From: Helopsaltes ochotensis | Lineage: Eukaryota; Chordata; Aves; Passeriformes; Locustellidae | DNA length: 64,000 nucleotides | Assembly: GCA_013400155.1 (NCBI GenBank) | Contig: VXBM01000343.1 | Location: 357,744-421,743 of the forward strand | Direction of reading: 5' to 3' | Shown here: in pieces, positions 1 through 12,539 of the stretch | Layout of the letters: each line of letters begins with the position of its first letter | Numbering within the stretch: the stretch's first letter is position 1 | Program-made: the position numbers and the translations under genes | Notes under the pieces: generated by a model | Told to the model about the DNA's origin: nothing | Databases searched by the model: none | The model's input: the letters and a program-made list of their open reading frames with translations, nothing else

Positions 1-640
1 GTGTTTATGTGCTTCCTACCCACAGCACTTCAATGTACATACGTTCCAAAATCAAACCACTTCTCAGATGTTGGTGTTAAACCCTTATTTTAATTCTCAT
101 GTGTCTAGGATGTCAAAGTAAGGCATCAAAAACACTTCAGAATTTGATGACTGTAATTTTGTAAACTACTATTTGTTCTTGCTTACATGAAATGAGAGGT
201 TGCTTTTCTTCAGGTATTTTGTGTTTTGTTTTTTAAGGTGAGGTTTATGCAACTTTAGGATGAAGTAACGACAACAGGGGGAAAAAAAAAAGTGATGTAC
301 CATCTCTTCCCACCCCTTCCTTCCCCGATTTCCTCCAGGACTTAACTCTTTCAGCAAAGGAGTTATCATGCTTTCAGTTCTACACTCTAATTTCTGAACA
401 TAAAAGAAGCTGACCTATTCTAGATACCAACATTAAGCTTCCTTTACTGATGTGGGGAGACAAACCACTTTTTGGTAGAGTAGAAATGTTCACATTATTC
501 TTCAGGAAAAGACATAAAACTCATAATGGACCACAAACTGCAAATTAGCCATCTGGGCTACATAAAAAAAACCCACTGCTTGAGAGACCTCTGAAATAAT
601 CTCTCTATTCTAGCAGATCTGGCAAGGTGTAAATCTGAGT
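1..640. other. unassigned A+T-rich non-coding stretch
   Basis: I see no gene, RNA or recognisable repeat here. The open frames are short and have low-complexity composition. It may be intergenic or intronic sequence. Confidence 0.5.
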
Positions 641-855
641 ATGACATCCTGGTTTTTGACATCATGCTTCAAGACAGATGTGACCAGCTGGAATAAGTAC
701 ACAGGACAGCAATGAGAATGATCAGATGTCTGAAACACATTCTACAGGGGAAAATGAAAGACACTGGGGCTGTTTAGTCTAAAGAAATCCAGGAGGAGAC
801 AAGGTTCAAGTTGTCAAGGATGTCTTATAAAACATCACAGAAGAAGAAACAGTTC
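641..855 (+). mobile_element. old CR1 LINE fragment (ORF2 end)
   Basis: The order of words follows the end of CR1 ORF2 on the plus strand: a segment like 'rest of the cohort, co-linear with ...TDVTSWNKYTGQQ' and then 'gctgtttagtctaaagaaa', matching the usual GLFSLEKRR region. The frame is broken by stops and shifts, so it is a dead and rather old copy. Both edges are approximate. Confidence 0.6.
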
Positions 856-3057
856 TACTGAAATACCACATGAAATGGTAATGTGTATGGGAAAATCTAC
901 ATGTTTTCTAACTATACATTTATTTAGTTTGGAAACATTTTATATGTCATGACTTAGAAGAATTTACTGACAGCTAAAGTAGAAATAGAGGTAGCAGGAC
1001 AATCTGTTCCACTGCTGTCTGAAGGATAGCGAACAGCTGTGACAACAGATTCAATTCTGCTATGTTGGCAACAGGAACAAGGACAGGACAAGAGGAGAAA
1101 TGAAACCTGCAAGCACAGGATCAAACACTGGGGATCCATATAACTAAAATAACTCAGTAAAGAAAATCACAGAGAACATCAACATTTTCATTATTTGACA
1201 GTAATTAAATAGGATGTCAGTATGAAAACAGTATCATCAAGCACTTCTCTCAATGGGATACTTTCAGCAGGTGGCACATAAAGAAAGCCTGAAATCATCT
1301 GTATGTACATCTTGGACCTCAGCCTTGCTTTTTTCCAGTGTCCTTAGGGATTTCCATGTGAATAAATGCTCTGTCAGTTTTAAAGTAACCTCTGCGCTCT
1401 AATGCACTGTGGTGCCTTTGCACAAAAAAAAAAAAGTTATTTCATATATACATATATATATATAGGTGGATTTGATAGGTGGTTCTGTAGGTAGGCAGAA
1501 ATTCATCTGCAAACACTGACTACACCAAAATGGAAGGATGGGCAAAATCAAAGCGCAAAAAAAGTCTGGTTTTGGGTAATAAAGGAATCTAGCAGAGGGG
1601 AATAAAGGGGACAGAATAAGACTGCATATTCTAAGCAAACTCTCCCACAATACTAACTTGAGTTTATGCTGCTATCTTCTAGCACTACCAATTGAAGGTG
1701 AGATATCAGATTGCCCTTACAGAATTTCCAAATTCCATAATTGCAACATCGAGTTATTTTTGGGCTTACCTTCTCTATACTGTCAACTCAAGATGCTTGT
1801 AATTTATCTCCAAAGCACACACAGAAATAACAAGCCTTTACCAGAAATTCACTGGTCTGCCAGCAGCTCCGAGTTCAGCTAACTGAACAGACTTTGTATA
1901 TTTCTACACGGTATTATGCAGGCTTGCCAACTGAGCACTAAACCACCCAGACACCACAAAATTGTGGTAAGCATAGCCCCAATCCCACACGTACCATTCC
2001 TGTCGAGAAGCAGGATATCTTAATCACCTAGCAGTGTGCTCCATGCTAACAGTAGCTATGGAGCTCCTACTCAGTTCAGTGAAAAAAGCAAGTTTATATC
2101 CATATATATTAAAAAAAAAAGCAGATATATCCATATTAATTTTACTCGTGTCATAAATGCATTTTGTTGCAAATACATTCCACACTTTGGGAGCTCGTGC
2201 AGTTGAAAGAAGCAAGGAACCTGGTCTGAGTTTGAGTATTTAAGAAAAAAAAAAAAAAGGAGGGGGATACAGAAAGGTATATTTAGCTCCAATTCATCGT
2301 GCTGTTCTACAGTTGAATCAATTTAACAAGATGAATCGGGAAAAGAGGAAAAACAGGAGCTACATAAACAGCCATTACTGCAGAGGGAAACATTCCTGAC
2401 CACAGGTGAACTAGTTGAAAATAACTTATTCCTCTAGAAACGCAAGGTCCCTCAAATAAACCTTTGCACATTCAGCCGCATAAAGGCACAGAAGAAACAC
2501 CACTAAGAGCAAATTAAAAAGTTGACCAGACCGTAAGTAAGGCACACGAGATGACACACCGAAGCAAAGTAAAGTAGCAGTCAAGACAGAGCAATGCACT
2601 TGGTTGGGGTCATGGCTTGAAACGGATTTAAGGTGTGAATCGTGCAACAAGAAATAAGTAATTTTTAAAAATCCGTCTCAAGACAATAAAAGGTCGTTTT
2701 ACTGTAACATTGTGGAGTGGCTGTTTTGTCTTTAAGAGTGCCGTTAGAAGGTATTGTAGCTAGATCAGCAGAGGAAAGGGAACAACACGCGTATCCGCGT
2801 ATCACGCTACGGATCTATCACCCACAGAGCTCCTCCATGATCCACAGCCTGTCACACGCTCTCACCAGAGGATTACTGTAGTGTGGGGGCTTGCCCATCA
2901 CTTCCTTCTGGCATTAAAGAGTTTGCTTTGGAGCAACGCTTTCCGAAGGTGGCACGCTCGGGGAAAAAAAAAAAAAACACAACAACAAAACAACAACAAC
3001 AAAAAAAATAAGCTTTCCTAAAACAAAAAATTGCCCTCTCCAAAAACCCCCCAACTC
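856..3057. other. unassigned non-coding stretch
   Basis: Unique-looking A+T-rich sequence with short A and AT runs (for example an alternating AT tract near 1441-1465). No gene or clear repeat is seen. From about 2,700 the CpG content rises towards the island, including a small perfect tandem duplication of the 8-mer cgcgtatc at 2788-2803. Confidence 0.45.
2963..3010. repeat. A-rich / (CAA)n simple repeat
   Basis: An A run is followed by caacaacaaa units and another A run, immediately beside the CpG island. Low-complexity tract with no coding meaning. Confidence 0.8.
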
Positions 3058-3900
3058 TCAATTATCGGCAGCTAGAGGGCTAGAGCCGGCAGAGCAGAAA
3101 CAAGACCGCCTCGGGTTCAGCCGGGGAGGCTGACGCGGAGGGGCTGTCCCCCGGGGGGCACGAAGCCGCTCCCGCCGCGGGGTCACCTCCGCCTGGCACC
3201 CCGGGACGGCCGCGCTGCGCGGGGGCNNNNNNNNNNNNNNNNNNNNNNNNNNNNNNNNNNNNNNNNNNNNNNNNNNNNNNNNNNNNNNNNNNNNNNNNNN
3301 NNNNNNNNNNNNNNNNNNNNNNNNNNNNNNNNNNNNNNNNNNNNNNNNNNNNNNNNNNNNNNNNNNNNNNNNNNNNNNNNNNNNNNNNNNNNNNNNNNNN
3401 NNNNNNNNNNNNNNNNNNNNNNNNNNNNNNNNNNNNNNNNNNNNNNNNNNNNNNNNNNNNNNNNNNNNNNNNNNNNNNNNNNNNNNNNNNNNNNNNNNNN
3501 NNNNNNNNNNNNNNNNNNNNNNNNNNNNNNNNNNNNNNNNNNNNNNNNNNNNNNNNNNNNNNNNNNNNNNNNNNNNNNNNNNNNNNNNNNNNNNNNNNNN
3601 NNNNNNNNNNNNNNNNNNNNNNNNNNNNNNNNNNNNNNNNNNNNNNNNNNNNNNNNNNNNNNNNNNNNGGTAGCGGGGCTGGGTCTGCCCCGGAGGGAAG
3701 CCGCCCCCCGCCGCGGAAGGAGGCAGGAGCTGGGGGAAAAGCGGGAGGTTCCGCGGCTGGCGGCAGCCGGGCAGCCCGGCCGTGCCCCCCGCAGCCCGCT
3801 GCGGAGAGGGTCTGCCGGAGCCCGAGATCTGCCGGGACCGACCGGGCACGGCGAGCCACGCTCCGCTCCCGGGCGGTGTCACGGGTTAAGTAAGAGCAGC
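3058..3900. promoter_or_regulatory. CpG island, probable promoter, interrupted by assembly gap
   Basis: Both sides of the N run (about 3,060-3,226 and 3,669-3,885) are extremely rich in G, C and CpG, unlike everything else in the window. They contain repeated ccgccgcgg-type cores that suit Sp1/ZF-CxxC binding. Such islands usually mark the promoter and first exon of a gene. The direction is undecided. On the plus side there is a TATA-like tatataag at 3911-3918 just past the island and a GT-rich donor-like gtaaga at about 3888. Nothing equally clear is seen on the minus side. No first-exon protein could be recognised; if one exists it may lie in the gap. Confidence 0.65.
3227..3668. other. assembly gap (442 N)
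   Basis: A continuous run of N inside the G+C-rich island. The non-round length suggests an estimated or partly closed gap. G+C-rich avian promoter and exon sequence is a well known drop-out class in sequencing, so real sequence, possibly an exon, may be missing. Confidence 0.98.
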
Positions 3901-3910
3901 TATTTTACAT

Positions 3911-3918
3911 TATATAAG
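3911..3918 (+). promoter_or_regulatory. TATA-like box at island edge
   Basis: tatataag lies just outside the G+C-rich block and is followed about 25-30 bases later by a C/T-rich stretch. It would fit a plus-strand start near 3,940. A+T-rich DNA gives such boxes by chance, so this is weak. Confidence 0.25.
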
Positions 3919-6900
3919 GGTTTTCTGCGCCCCTCACTTCCTCTAAAACGGAGCTACCAGCAGTTTATGGCAGCAATGTTGCCGTCTGCTTGCCGTTTTG
4001 CAGCAGGCTACAGTGGGCTAGTTGTGATTTTGCAGCAAACAAAAGTCCCTTTGAGTGTTTGACTTTGAAACTGGCATCAGCATTGGGATTTGTGACTAAG
4101 CTTTCAGTCATTGAAACCAAAGCAGATGACAAAAGTTAGGCACCTGAAAGCTTTTGTAAATCTTCCTGGACAACTCCATCTTTTAGGATCTAAATGGCTT
4201 TTAAGCCTTCTTCTCCTGTCAATTTTTAAAATATTGTTCAGCTATTATTTTGAAATAAATCTCTTTTTTTTTCTTTCCTGGTGACATAGGTCCTCATCTA
4301 ATGTGCTAATATTATATATAAATATAAAATAATATATACCAGGGCCTTATTTGATTATTCCTGGACCCCAGGTAAATCCAATTGTGAAATCAAAACAGAT
4401 TTTGACTTCACAAAGAGCTTTTGTAATGAAGAAAATCCCATAGAAATGTGAGCACAGACCGGTTATTGATGTGTTCTAATTAACACAGTACATAGTTGAT
4501 GAAAATAGGAGCCAGAATGCAAGATTTCAGATTTCTAATTTGATCAGTTTATCCAGTGTACCCAGATGGTAAATGAAAAAAGCCCTGTTATTATTATTAT
4601 TACTATTACTATATGGGTCATCAGATTATTAGTGGAATAAAAAACAGTGACACAAAATTCTCCAAATCCCAGTTCTTCTCTGTCTAAAGCAAGCTTTTGA
4701 TGCTGGATATTAGGTTGTAACAATGCTGATAGCTCTTTGTGGTTTCTTATCAGTACTTAGATCAGACCTTTAAAAGTTAATTTATAGTGGAGGAGGATTA
4801 TAAGAGTCACTAGGGACAGAATTTGACCCAGAAATTTGCCTATACCAACATTTAGTGATAAGGAAATATGATATACACACACAGGCAAGAACTGATTTTG
4901 GCTAAATGAATTACACACATATACTACTCCAAACCTAACTCTAGTAATTTTAGCTAACCAGTGAAAAGAGTTTCTCCTTGGTACTCTACATTCTGCACGT
5001 ATGTTGTTATGTCTCCAAAATCTGGACTTATTCACAATTCTTGAGTCCTTGATTTTAAAACTAAACCTGTCAGATTTTTTTTTTTTTTCTGTCAGAATGT
5101 GCCTCTGGTTTAGGTCATTCTCATAGCAGAACAACTTGCTTAATTTTCTACCTATTCTTCACAATGTATAAGAAAATTGCCAGGTGGTGAAAAGCAATGC
5201 TGCAGGTCTCTGACATTTCTTTCTCTTGCTGCCAGAGATGAGACTGGAAAAAAATAGAGCTTAGCCAAAGCACTTCTACACTTCAGTTATTATCAGCTGC
5301 CAGAACAGCCCCTGTAATCTGGGGGCAGCAAGGAATACATTAGAATAGTCACTGAACTGCTCTAATTTATGCCATAAATTGAAATCTAAGAAGGCACTCA
5401 AAATTTATTATATCACCCCAGAATATTACAGAAGACAAGTGACAGTATTGCTCTGCTCTGGCCTCTAGACTATGTCAGATCACATGCTCTGCTAACATTA
5501 TCTTACACGAACAGAAGAGGGATGCTATGTTGCCTGTAGTAGCTAAAAGGAAGCTAAAGCTAAAAGCAGCAAAGATAGAAGCTTACATCATTTTCCATCC
5601 TGGGAAAAGCACTGTCGCTTGCACTTCCCCATCACAAATCAGTGAGGTACTTTGTAGCAAAACACTGAATATCTGGCATGACTTGAGAAGCTAATTTTGA
5701 AAATATTTGTTGAGAAGAAGTCCATATTTAATAAGCTTTGGGCACCCCCGGTCATGCATTTGCCTCACTTGGTAGAGAGTACAGAGAGAAGGGTGTAGAG
5801 TGGTCTGATGTCAGCTATTGCAGGTGGCTGGCTCAGTTTTGGATACATTCACCAATTTACACACTTTTTTCGGCCAGTACATTTTCAAGCAGCCATTCCC
5901 TGGTCTGCTCAATATCCCCTTTCTGTACTCCCCCCAGTACACACAGCAGTCACCTACTCTGTGGTTACAGCTGTTCAAGATGTGCACTATTCACTGCTCT
6001 CCTGTCAGTTAATTGAAAACAAAATACAGAAGAGCAAATAAAATGTATCTCAAAACTCCCTGATTATATACCAGTTTGTTAATGCTTGCGAAATTTTTAC
6101 ACTTGGTGTAGTCCTGAAAGACTGAAAGAATGACAGGCTAACAGATTGACAAGTTTGGCACAAGACATCAAGGTGTAGGGGAAACACTGGAAAAAAGGCA
6201 TGAAGAGGTATAGAAAAAAATGTCAGCAAGTAATAGCAGTACATGAGATAGCATGAAAAGACAAATAAGAAGATAATGATTGGCTTTGTAATTGGCACTT
6301 CAAGCTAAAGATCAGGATCTTTACCAAGAAATTCTAGTGGGGAATCAAAGGAGCAGGTATGTTGTACAAATGACAGGCACAAAAAGTAAACATTGCAGCA
6401 ATGTATTGAATAAACTGGAGGAGTCAGAGAGAAAGACTGTGAAGCTCATGAAAAGAATTTAAAAGGTGGGACAAGGGTTTCAGCAGGTCAAACATTTGTC
6501 CCATTTACAGTTTTAATGAGTCAAATACAAAAAATAGAGCTTTATAGTAGCTACTGCATCAGTTCCATAACATTTGTTGTCTTCAAATCATTGCCTCTTT
6601 GAACTAGACAATATTCCATCAAATTCTTTTTTATACTGCTCTAGAATATTATTCTTCTTCTTTGATTCTGAATATTTAGGCAAAAGTCTACCGCTGGGAA
6701 AAAGCAGTTTTCAAAATACACTGACAGTGGGGTTAGCACCTGAGAAGATCCCTAGGCAAATTTGCATTTACCTGGTAAATGCAACGCTCTCCAAATAAGA
6801 CAGTTACACTATCAGCAACAACAGCGCTGTGCTTCCCTTTCTGCATCGTAAATGTGCATTAAACCTGACCTGGAAGAAGCACTTCTTTGGATGAATAAGT

Positions 6901-8861
6901 CTCCATGCTTACTCAGTTCTTGCCCTCCCCGTTGAGACTGCCAACACCGTTGCCAATTAGTGCCAATCCTGAATGCAGATTGTAATACGAATAGGCCTTT
7001 CAATATTTAATTCTAGACTTTTGCACTGGTGGTATATAAATGTTTCATTAGTGCCTTCCTTCCTTCCCTTCTGCCGTTTTTTCTCTGAAAAAGAAGCAAA
7101 GCTGCCTACCTGAAGTACTAAAAAAAGTGGGCAAACAGGAACTTGTACTTTTAAGTGCTCCACCCAGCTCTACTAGCAAATTCTCGTATCAGAGTTCTTT
7201 TTCTTGGGAATCCTGATTTATTGAGAATGCATGTTACAGGGTCATAAAGATGACACTCAGTTTTTTATCTGATGTGTTTTATCACTACATATTCACTCTC
7301 AAGCAATATCCAAGATCAGGAATTCAGAAGCTTTCATTTGATGGGGTTCAACTCACTGGTGTTAGTGGCAGGAATACTCACCAATGCAAACAGCAGTAGT
7401 AAGCTGGAAGAGAATAAAAACATGCATATGGACAACTCCTGGACTGGGGCAGGTACCACCAAACATACAGCATAGTTTGGACATCCCTTCTTTTTATCTC
7501 TGAAAATCTCCTTAGAGCTTAGGATACTTCCGAGTAAACAGAATCCACTTTGTACCTCCCTAAGAGAATCAATTCTGAGACTCTGTCTCTTACCATTAAA
7601 AAGCCTTTTTGACAACAAACGTGAGGCACGATTTACTTTCCCTAGCACTTGCAGAGCACGAAATAAGGGCATTTGAACATGCTGATTAGATTCAGATCAT
7701 CTCAAAAGGCATTAACAAACTAGTCATGTTACATTGTAAATCCTAGCAACAATAGGCATAAGCATGAACAGAAATACTGCATTCAAATCTGTAGAACATG
7801 TAATAAAACTGAGAAAAAATAAAACATGTCACCTATTAATTGAATATGTTACTAGATGTAAAATGTCTTTGCCAGGTAACTGGTGTAGGCTTCCACCTGC
7901 TGCAGGTGCCTTTTTCAAGACCAAGTAGTGTCACCATCTTGACAGCTAGAGATGATGTGATCTGGACTAAACAGTGTAACTGCTAAAGGCACTTTTTTCA
8001 GATTACTGGCACTTGAGGACCTGCATGAGCACTGCATGAATCACTGTCACGAGACCTGCAGAAAAGCACGCTTAGATGGAACCACTGGCAGATGTTTACA
8101 CTCTGACATTCACATTTCTGATACCTTCAGTATTAAAAAAAAAAAAAAAAGAAATGCTGCTCAACACAGTACATATCACAGAGCGTTGGAAGGCTGTACT
8201 GGAACGTGGGGAAGAACAATGCAGTGATCCCCTCGCCAGGTTTCCCTCAAGGCATTGCTTTGGGCTTATACCACTATGAGTCAACATCAGAAGCCCACCC
8301 TCAGTTTCAGGCAGATTCAGGGAGGTTGAGAGTTTGTGTGCTATAAAGGACAAGTAGAAGTTAAACTCTTTTAGTCTGACTTCAGATACAGAAGTGCATT
8401 GCCAGCATGTTGTGTGGAGTTTCTGCGCCAGTCTGCTGGCAGAGGTGCTCAGTTTTTTGATGGATAACCCTTGAGCAAGGAGCCTTCCATAATTTCTCCC
8501 TCACCTTCATATCTGTATATCAGGGATATATAGTGACATGCCAGCAGCAGGGAAGACCAGTAAGAACATGGCACAACCCTGTTACCAGCTGGCATACAAC
8601 AGGAAGGTTACTCATTCTAAGACCTCTTTCCCCAAATTCTGCTTTATTCAAGGTCAGGGCTATGACGCTCATAAAATTATGGGAAAATTGTAGCTTCACA
8701 TATTTTAACAAAGATTATCACTCTTGCTCCAGAGTGCTGTAACTAGAGAAGTAGAAGTATGCTAATTTCCCAGTTTATCATGGCGTTATCCTAGTGCCCA
8801 GTCATGAGTGTTATGGAGACCAGTCTTATGAATATCAGATGGGCAGGAAGAGATAGTCTAG
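3919..8861. other. unassigned non-coding stretch
   Basis: No gene is supported; every open frame is under about 130 codons with no recognisable domain. It holds AT-rich tracts (about 4300-4340), a TTA-type microsatellite, and short homopolymers (8133-8150). The stretch 5,740-6,045 has the feel of a dispersed repeat (see findings), but I could not name it. Confidence 0.45.
4588..4612. repeat. (TTA)n microsatellite
   Basis: About eight TTA-type triplets with some TAC interruptions. Confidence 0.85.
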
Positions 8862-9117
8862 AGAGGACACTGTCTTAAGCTGCACCAAGGGAAATATATG
8901 TTGGATACTATAAAAATGTTTTTTTACAGAAAAGGTGATAAAGTACTGGAATGGTTTGCCCAGGGAGGTGTTGGAGTCACTATCCCTGGATGCGTTTTAA
9001 AAAAAGCCTGGGTGTGGCACTCGGTGCCATGGTTTAGTTCAGGTATTAAGGCATGGGTTGGACTCAACAATCTTGAAGGTCTCTTCCAATCTAGAGATTC
9101 TGTGTGTGTGTGATTCA
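8862..9117 (+). mobile_element. CR1 LINE 3' end
   Basis: Contains the characteristic CR1 3' untranslated words in order: 'agctgcaccaaggg', 'tggaatggtttgcccagg', 'gtggcactcggtgccatgg' and 'aaggtctcttccaatct', ending in an attctgtg-type octamer with a short TG run. The copy is 5'-truncated, as CR1 copies usually are, and sits on the plus strand. Confidence 0.92.
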
Positions 9118-11221
9118 GCATGGGAATTGGAGATAACCAAAACTCTGGCTGTAGATGCAGTAGGGAGAAGAGAGGAGCTCTGAGACTTGCCCTATGGCTA
9201 TGTTGCCAGCCTGATGGTCTGAGAGGCATAGACAGGTGTGGACTGCTAATTTTAATCTAAACCATGGCTGCATCCTGTGCTGTATTCTAATCATTGTGTT
9301 TAGCACTCCCAAACAGTGTTTTAATCTCTAGCTCAACAGGTGTAAACCTAATTCACACCTGCCTCTTCAGAAATCATGCATTTTCCAGACTCCATAGGGT
9401 ATTGGACTTCCCTGGGTAAGTTTAGATGCCCTCCAGTCTACACAGCATCCCTTCCATAAATGTCAAGGCTGTGGTTGACAGTGTTATTAAGGACTGCAAA
9501 GTTTATGGAAAGAAATCCTTCTCAGCAAGTGTTATCAAGAACCTCTTTGAAAAACATGAAAATAGCAAGTGAATATGAGATCCAGTGATTGTCCTGAATT
9601 GTCAAACTCTCCAAAGCTCCATGGCAACAACCGAGGTAAAAGCAGGTTTGAGGCAGCCCACGAGGTTTCTGTAGGCTCTGCCTGCCCTCATCCCAGGCCT
9701 CACAGTTCCTAAATAGAGCAGGCACAGTGTTTGAGGAAAAGCTGTGATTTTCTCTGAGAAATCAGCTATTGTGTGGGAACACTAAAAACGGTGCCACAGT
9801 ACTCAAATGGTACTGTTTGTGCAGACATTTTTATTCACAGAACGAGCAAAAATTAAATCCTTGTTGTATGTGTAAATAGGATTAATATTGAGAGTTTTAC
9901 TCTTTTCTGATCTCTCTCCCATGAAACTAGAATTGTCTCCCAAGGTCAAATGTCATGACTCTTAAGCTAGGTAGACATCACATGTTTAACAAGGTAGATA
10001 TAATTTTTAGCATAAGTACCTCATGTAAAATAAAACATTCAAGAGCCAATTTTTACTTGCTCTGTCTACCAGAATTAGGAAAAAAAAAAAAGGGCTGTGG
10101 GGTTTCTTTTTCAAAATATTGCTTTACCTTTCTTTTTAACTTGCAAACTTTTAATAGCAAAAATTACCTCTTTTGCAGCCTACCTCCTATTTTAAGTAAA
10201 ATATTATGACAGGGATTTATCCTTTATTCTCTTATTCATATTTTTTCATTGACTATATCTGTGTCCCACCATGTATCAAAATTGAGTTCTGTGTTTCTAT
10301 GTGGTGTCTGAAGAGGGAGGAAATTCAGTTTTAACCAATCACCCTCGCTGTGATGTAAGATTTACATGAGTGGAAGGCCTGCTAAAAATGACTGAATTTT
10401 CTGTTTACTTTGTCTCTACTAGAAGCTTGTTCCTGTCAAGAGAGTTGTGTAGTCTTCAGATCCTACATACCTTTGCCTAGACTTTATGTATGGCATGAGA
10501 TAAGGCGTAGTACAAATTCAGTAGATTCTACATGAGAATTTGGCCTTTATTTCATCTGTAACTTGGTAGACTAATTATATCAACAGTACCATTCTATGTC
10601 CATTGGTATACTTTGCTAAAATATTACCTCAACTGTAGGTTTTTCAATTTTTATTCTGTGTTGTAGGTGTTTGATTGGCAGTTTCATCCTAGGACAGCTA
10701 GGTCTAAAAATAAATATTTTACAGTTGTGTTTTGGGAGCTGAAGTAGACAAATCCATATTCTTAGATTCATTTACTGCCAAAATTAAAGTTACTGGCTGC
10801 TTATGCCAGTAACTGCCAGTTTAAAATAAAAACTCCACTGACAAGGATGTAGAAAACTCTCAACTTATCCAAAGCTTGCATGTTTAAAATTGAAATATTT
10901 TTTATGTTCCAGATTAGAAGTAGTGATCCACATTTAAGAAAGTAAATGCCTGAAGTCAGATTCCTAAATATGTACAAAGGATCTTTAAAAGCCACTTAAA
11001 AAACTGAAGCAAGCTTAATTTTATGTAGGAAGCTAATTTGAAGGAGCTGGCTGTGAAAATAATAGACATTGTTGCTCAGCTGGCCTTGGCTTCCTCTCCA
11101 AGGGGATTCTTCTAGATTCTGCAAACCCACACAGACTGCCATATGTATTAAGGAAAGTTTTCTCTCAGGAAAAAATGAATAAGTCCTTCAAAATGTGGAA
11201 AAAATTATGATGATGATGATG

Positions 11222-11254
<33 letters not shown>

Positions 11255-12539
11255 TTTTTGAAAATTATAAAATCTGTTGAAGTAAGCCAAGATTTTTATG
11301 TTTCCACAATTTCCAACAGTTGATTTAGTAATTCAGCAGTTTTGGTGTCAACAGTACAGATCAAATGTGCACCTTCTCCGTGTTCTATCTCTAAATATGT
11401 GGGTTCGTGCTTAAAATAACCTTTGCATATGTGACGTTTCATCTTTCTAACTTGCATATGGTAATAATATAATAAACTTGAAGTGCTTAAGCAAACTTGT
11501 CTTCATTTACTAAGTGTAGAAAGATTATGCTTCTCCAGTGACATTTTTCTTCTTTGTAACTAGTAAGTTTAATAGTAGAAAGACTGATTCACAGATCTCA
11601 GAGACATGATAAAAGTATTCAGATCAAAAAATCTAGTCATATACATTAACAGAAAAGCTTCCTGTCCTGGCCTAAGCTTTGCCAACACAAACATTTAAGA
11701 AATGTATCAAGATTAGGGATATATATTGTGATCTACCTTTAGTAATGGTGTTACCCAACACTTTCATTATCACAAGAGTATGCCTGGGCTGCTTATAACT
11801 TTGCAAAATTGCACTCATTCAGACTGAAGTTTTCTATAATGGGAATTTAGCAGAGGTTGTGATCAATCGTGGTGGTGGGGGGGGTTGTTGTCATTGTTAG
11901 GCTATTTTATTTTGGGGTTGGGTGGATTTGCATTTAATGAATTTTCAACCATAACAGTTTGGCCATTTCAAAAAGTACATCAGAGGAAATGCACTGTTTA
12001 ATCACACTTAAAATTCTCGCAGTAACTCAATACAAAGCTCCTGTGTTTTTATACGTCAGAATAAGAGACAACGTTTGGTGGGAGGAACACTTTCCTGTCA
12101 GGAATGTGATTTTACCATCATTACGAGAATGCAGCCTAATTTCGTCACAGATCTGCCTTAGTTAATAGAGTAAAAACCTTTTTGTGTACAACAAAAAAAA
12201 AAAAATTTAAAGTCTGTCTGAAATGAGCCTCATACTCAACCATGTGTAAATGAATCACAAAGCCTGAGAGAAGCTCTTAAAGACACTGGTGAAAATTTTT
12301 AAATGCTGAAAATTGTTGCAGGTTGTCTTTCCTACAGAAAACATGTAGCACAGGGCATGAAGATTCAAACTGGAGGGAAGTCAAAGAAATAGGATTACAG
12401 GAGGAATGGTAATTATAAACACCAGAAACTGAAAGAAAAGCGGAGGATGGTTTGGAGCAAGAATGTGGGAATTTAACAAGTGCAATGAGTATGTGCAGAA
12501 AGTGTTGGACAGAAAAGAGTAGGATCTCACCAGGGAGAG
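9118..12539. other. unassigned non-coding stretch
   Basis: A+T-rich, no gene or identified dispersed repeat. Holds one microsatellite at 11.2 kb and several A, T and G homopolymers. Confidence 0.45.
11206..11254. repeat. compound (ATG)n(ATA)n microsatellite
   Basis: Five ATG/GAT triplets pass directly into about eleven AAT/ATA triplets. The purity suggests it may be length-variable between individuals. Confidence 0.95.

Noticed and set aside
3058..3882. Long minus-strand open frame of about 274 codons
   Set aside because: Most of it is the N gap, and the rest is stop-free only because of extreme G+C. No domain was recognised.
7040..7062. 'ccttccttccttccctt' tract as a repeat element
   Set aside because: Too short and interrupted to be more than a chance pyrimidine run.
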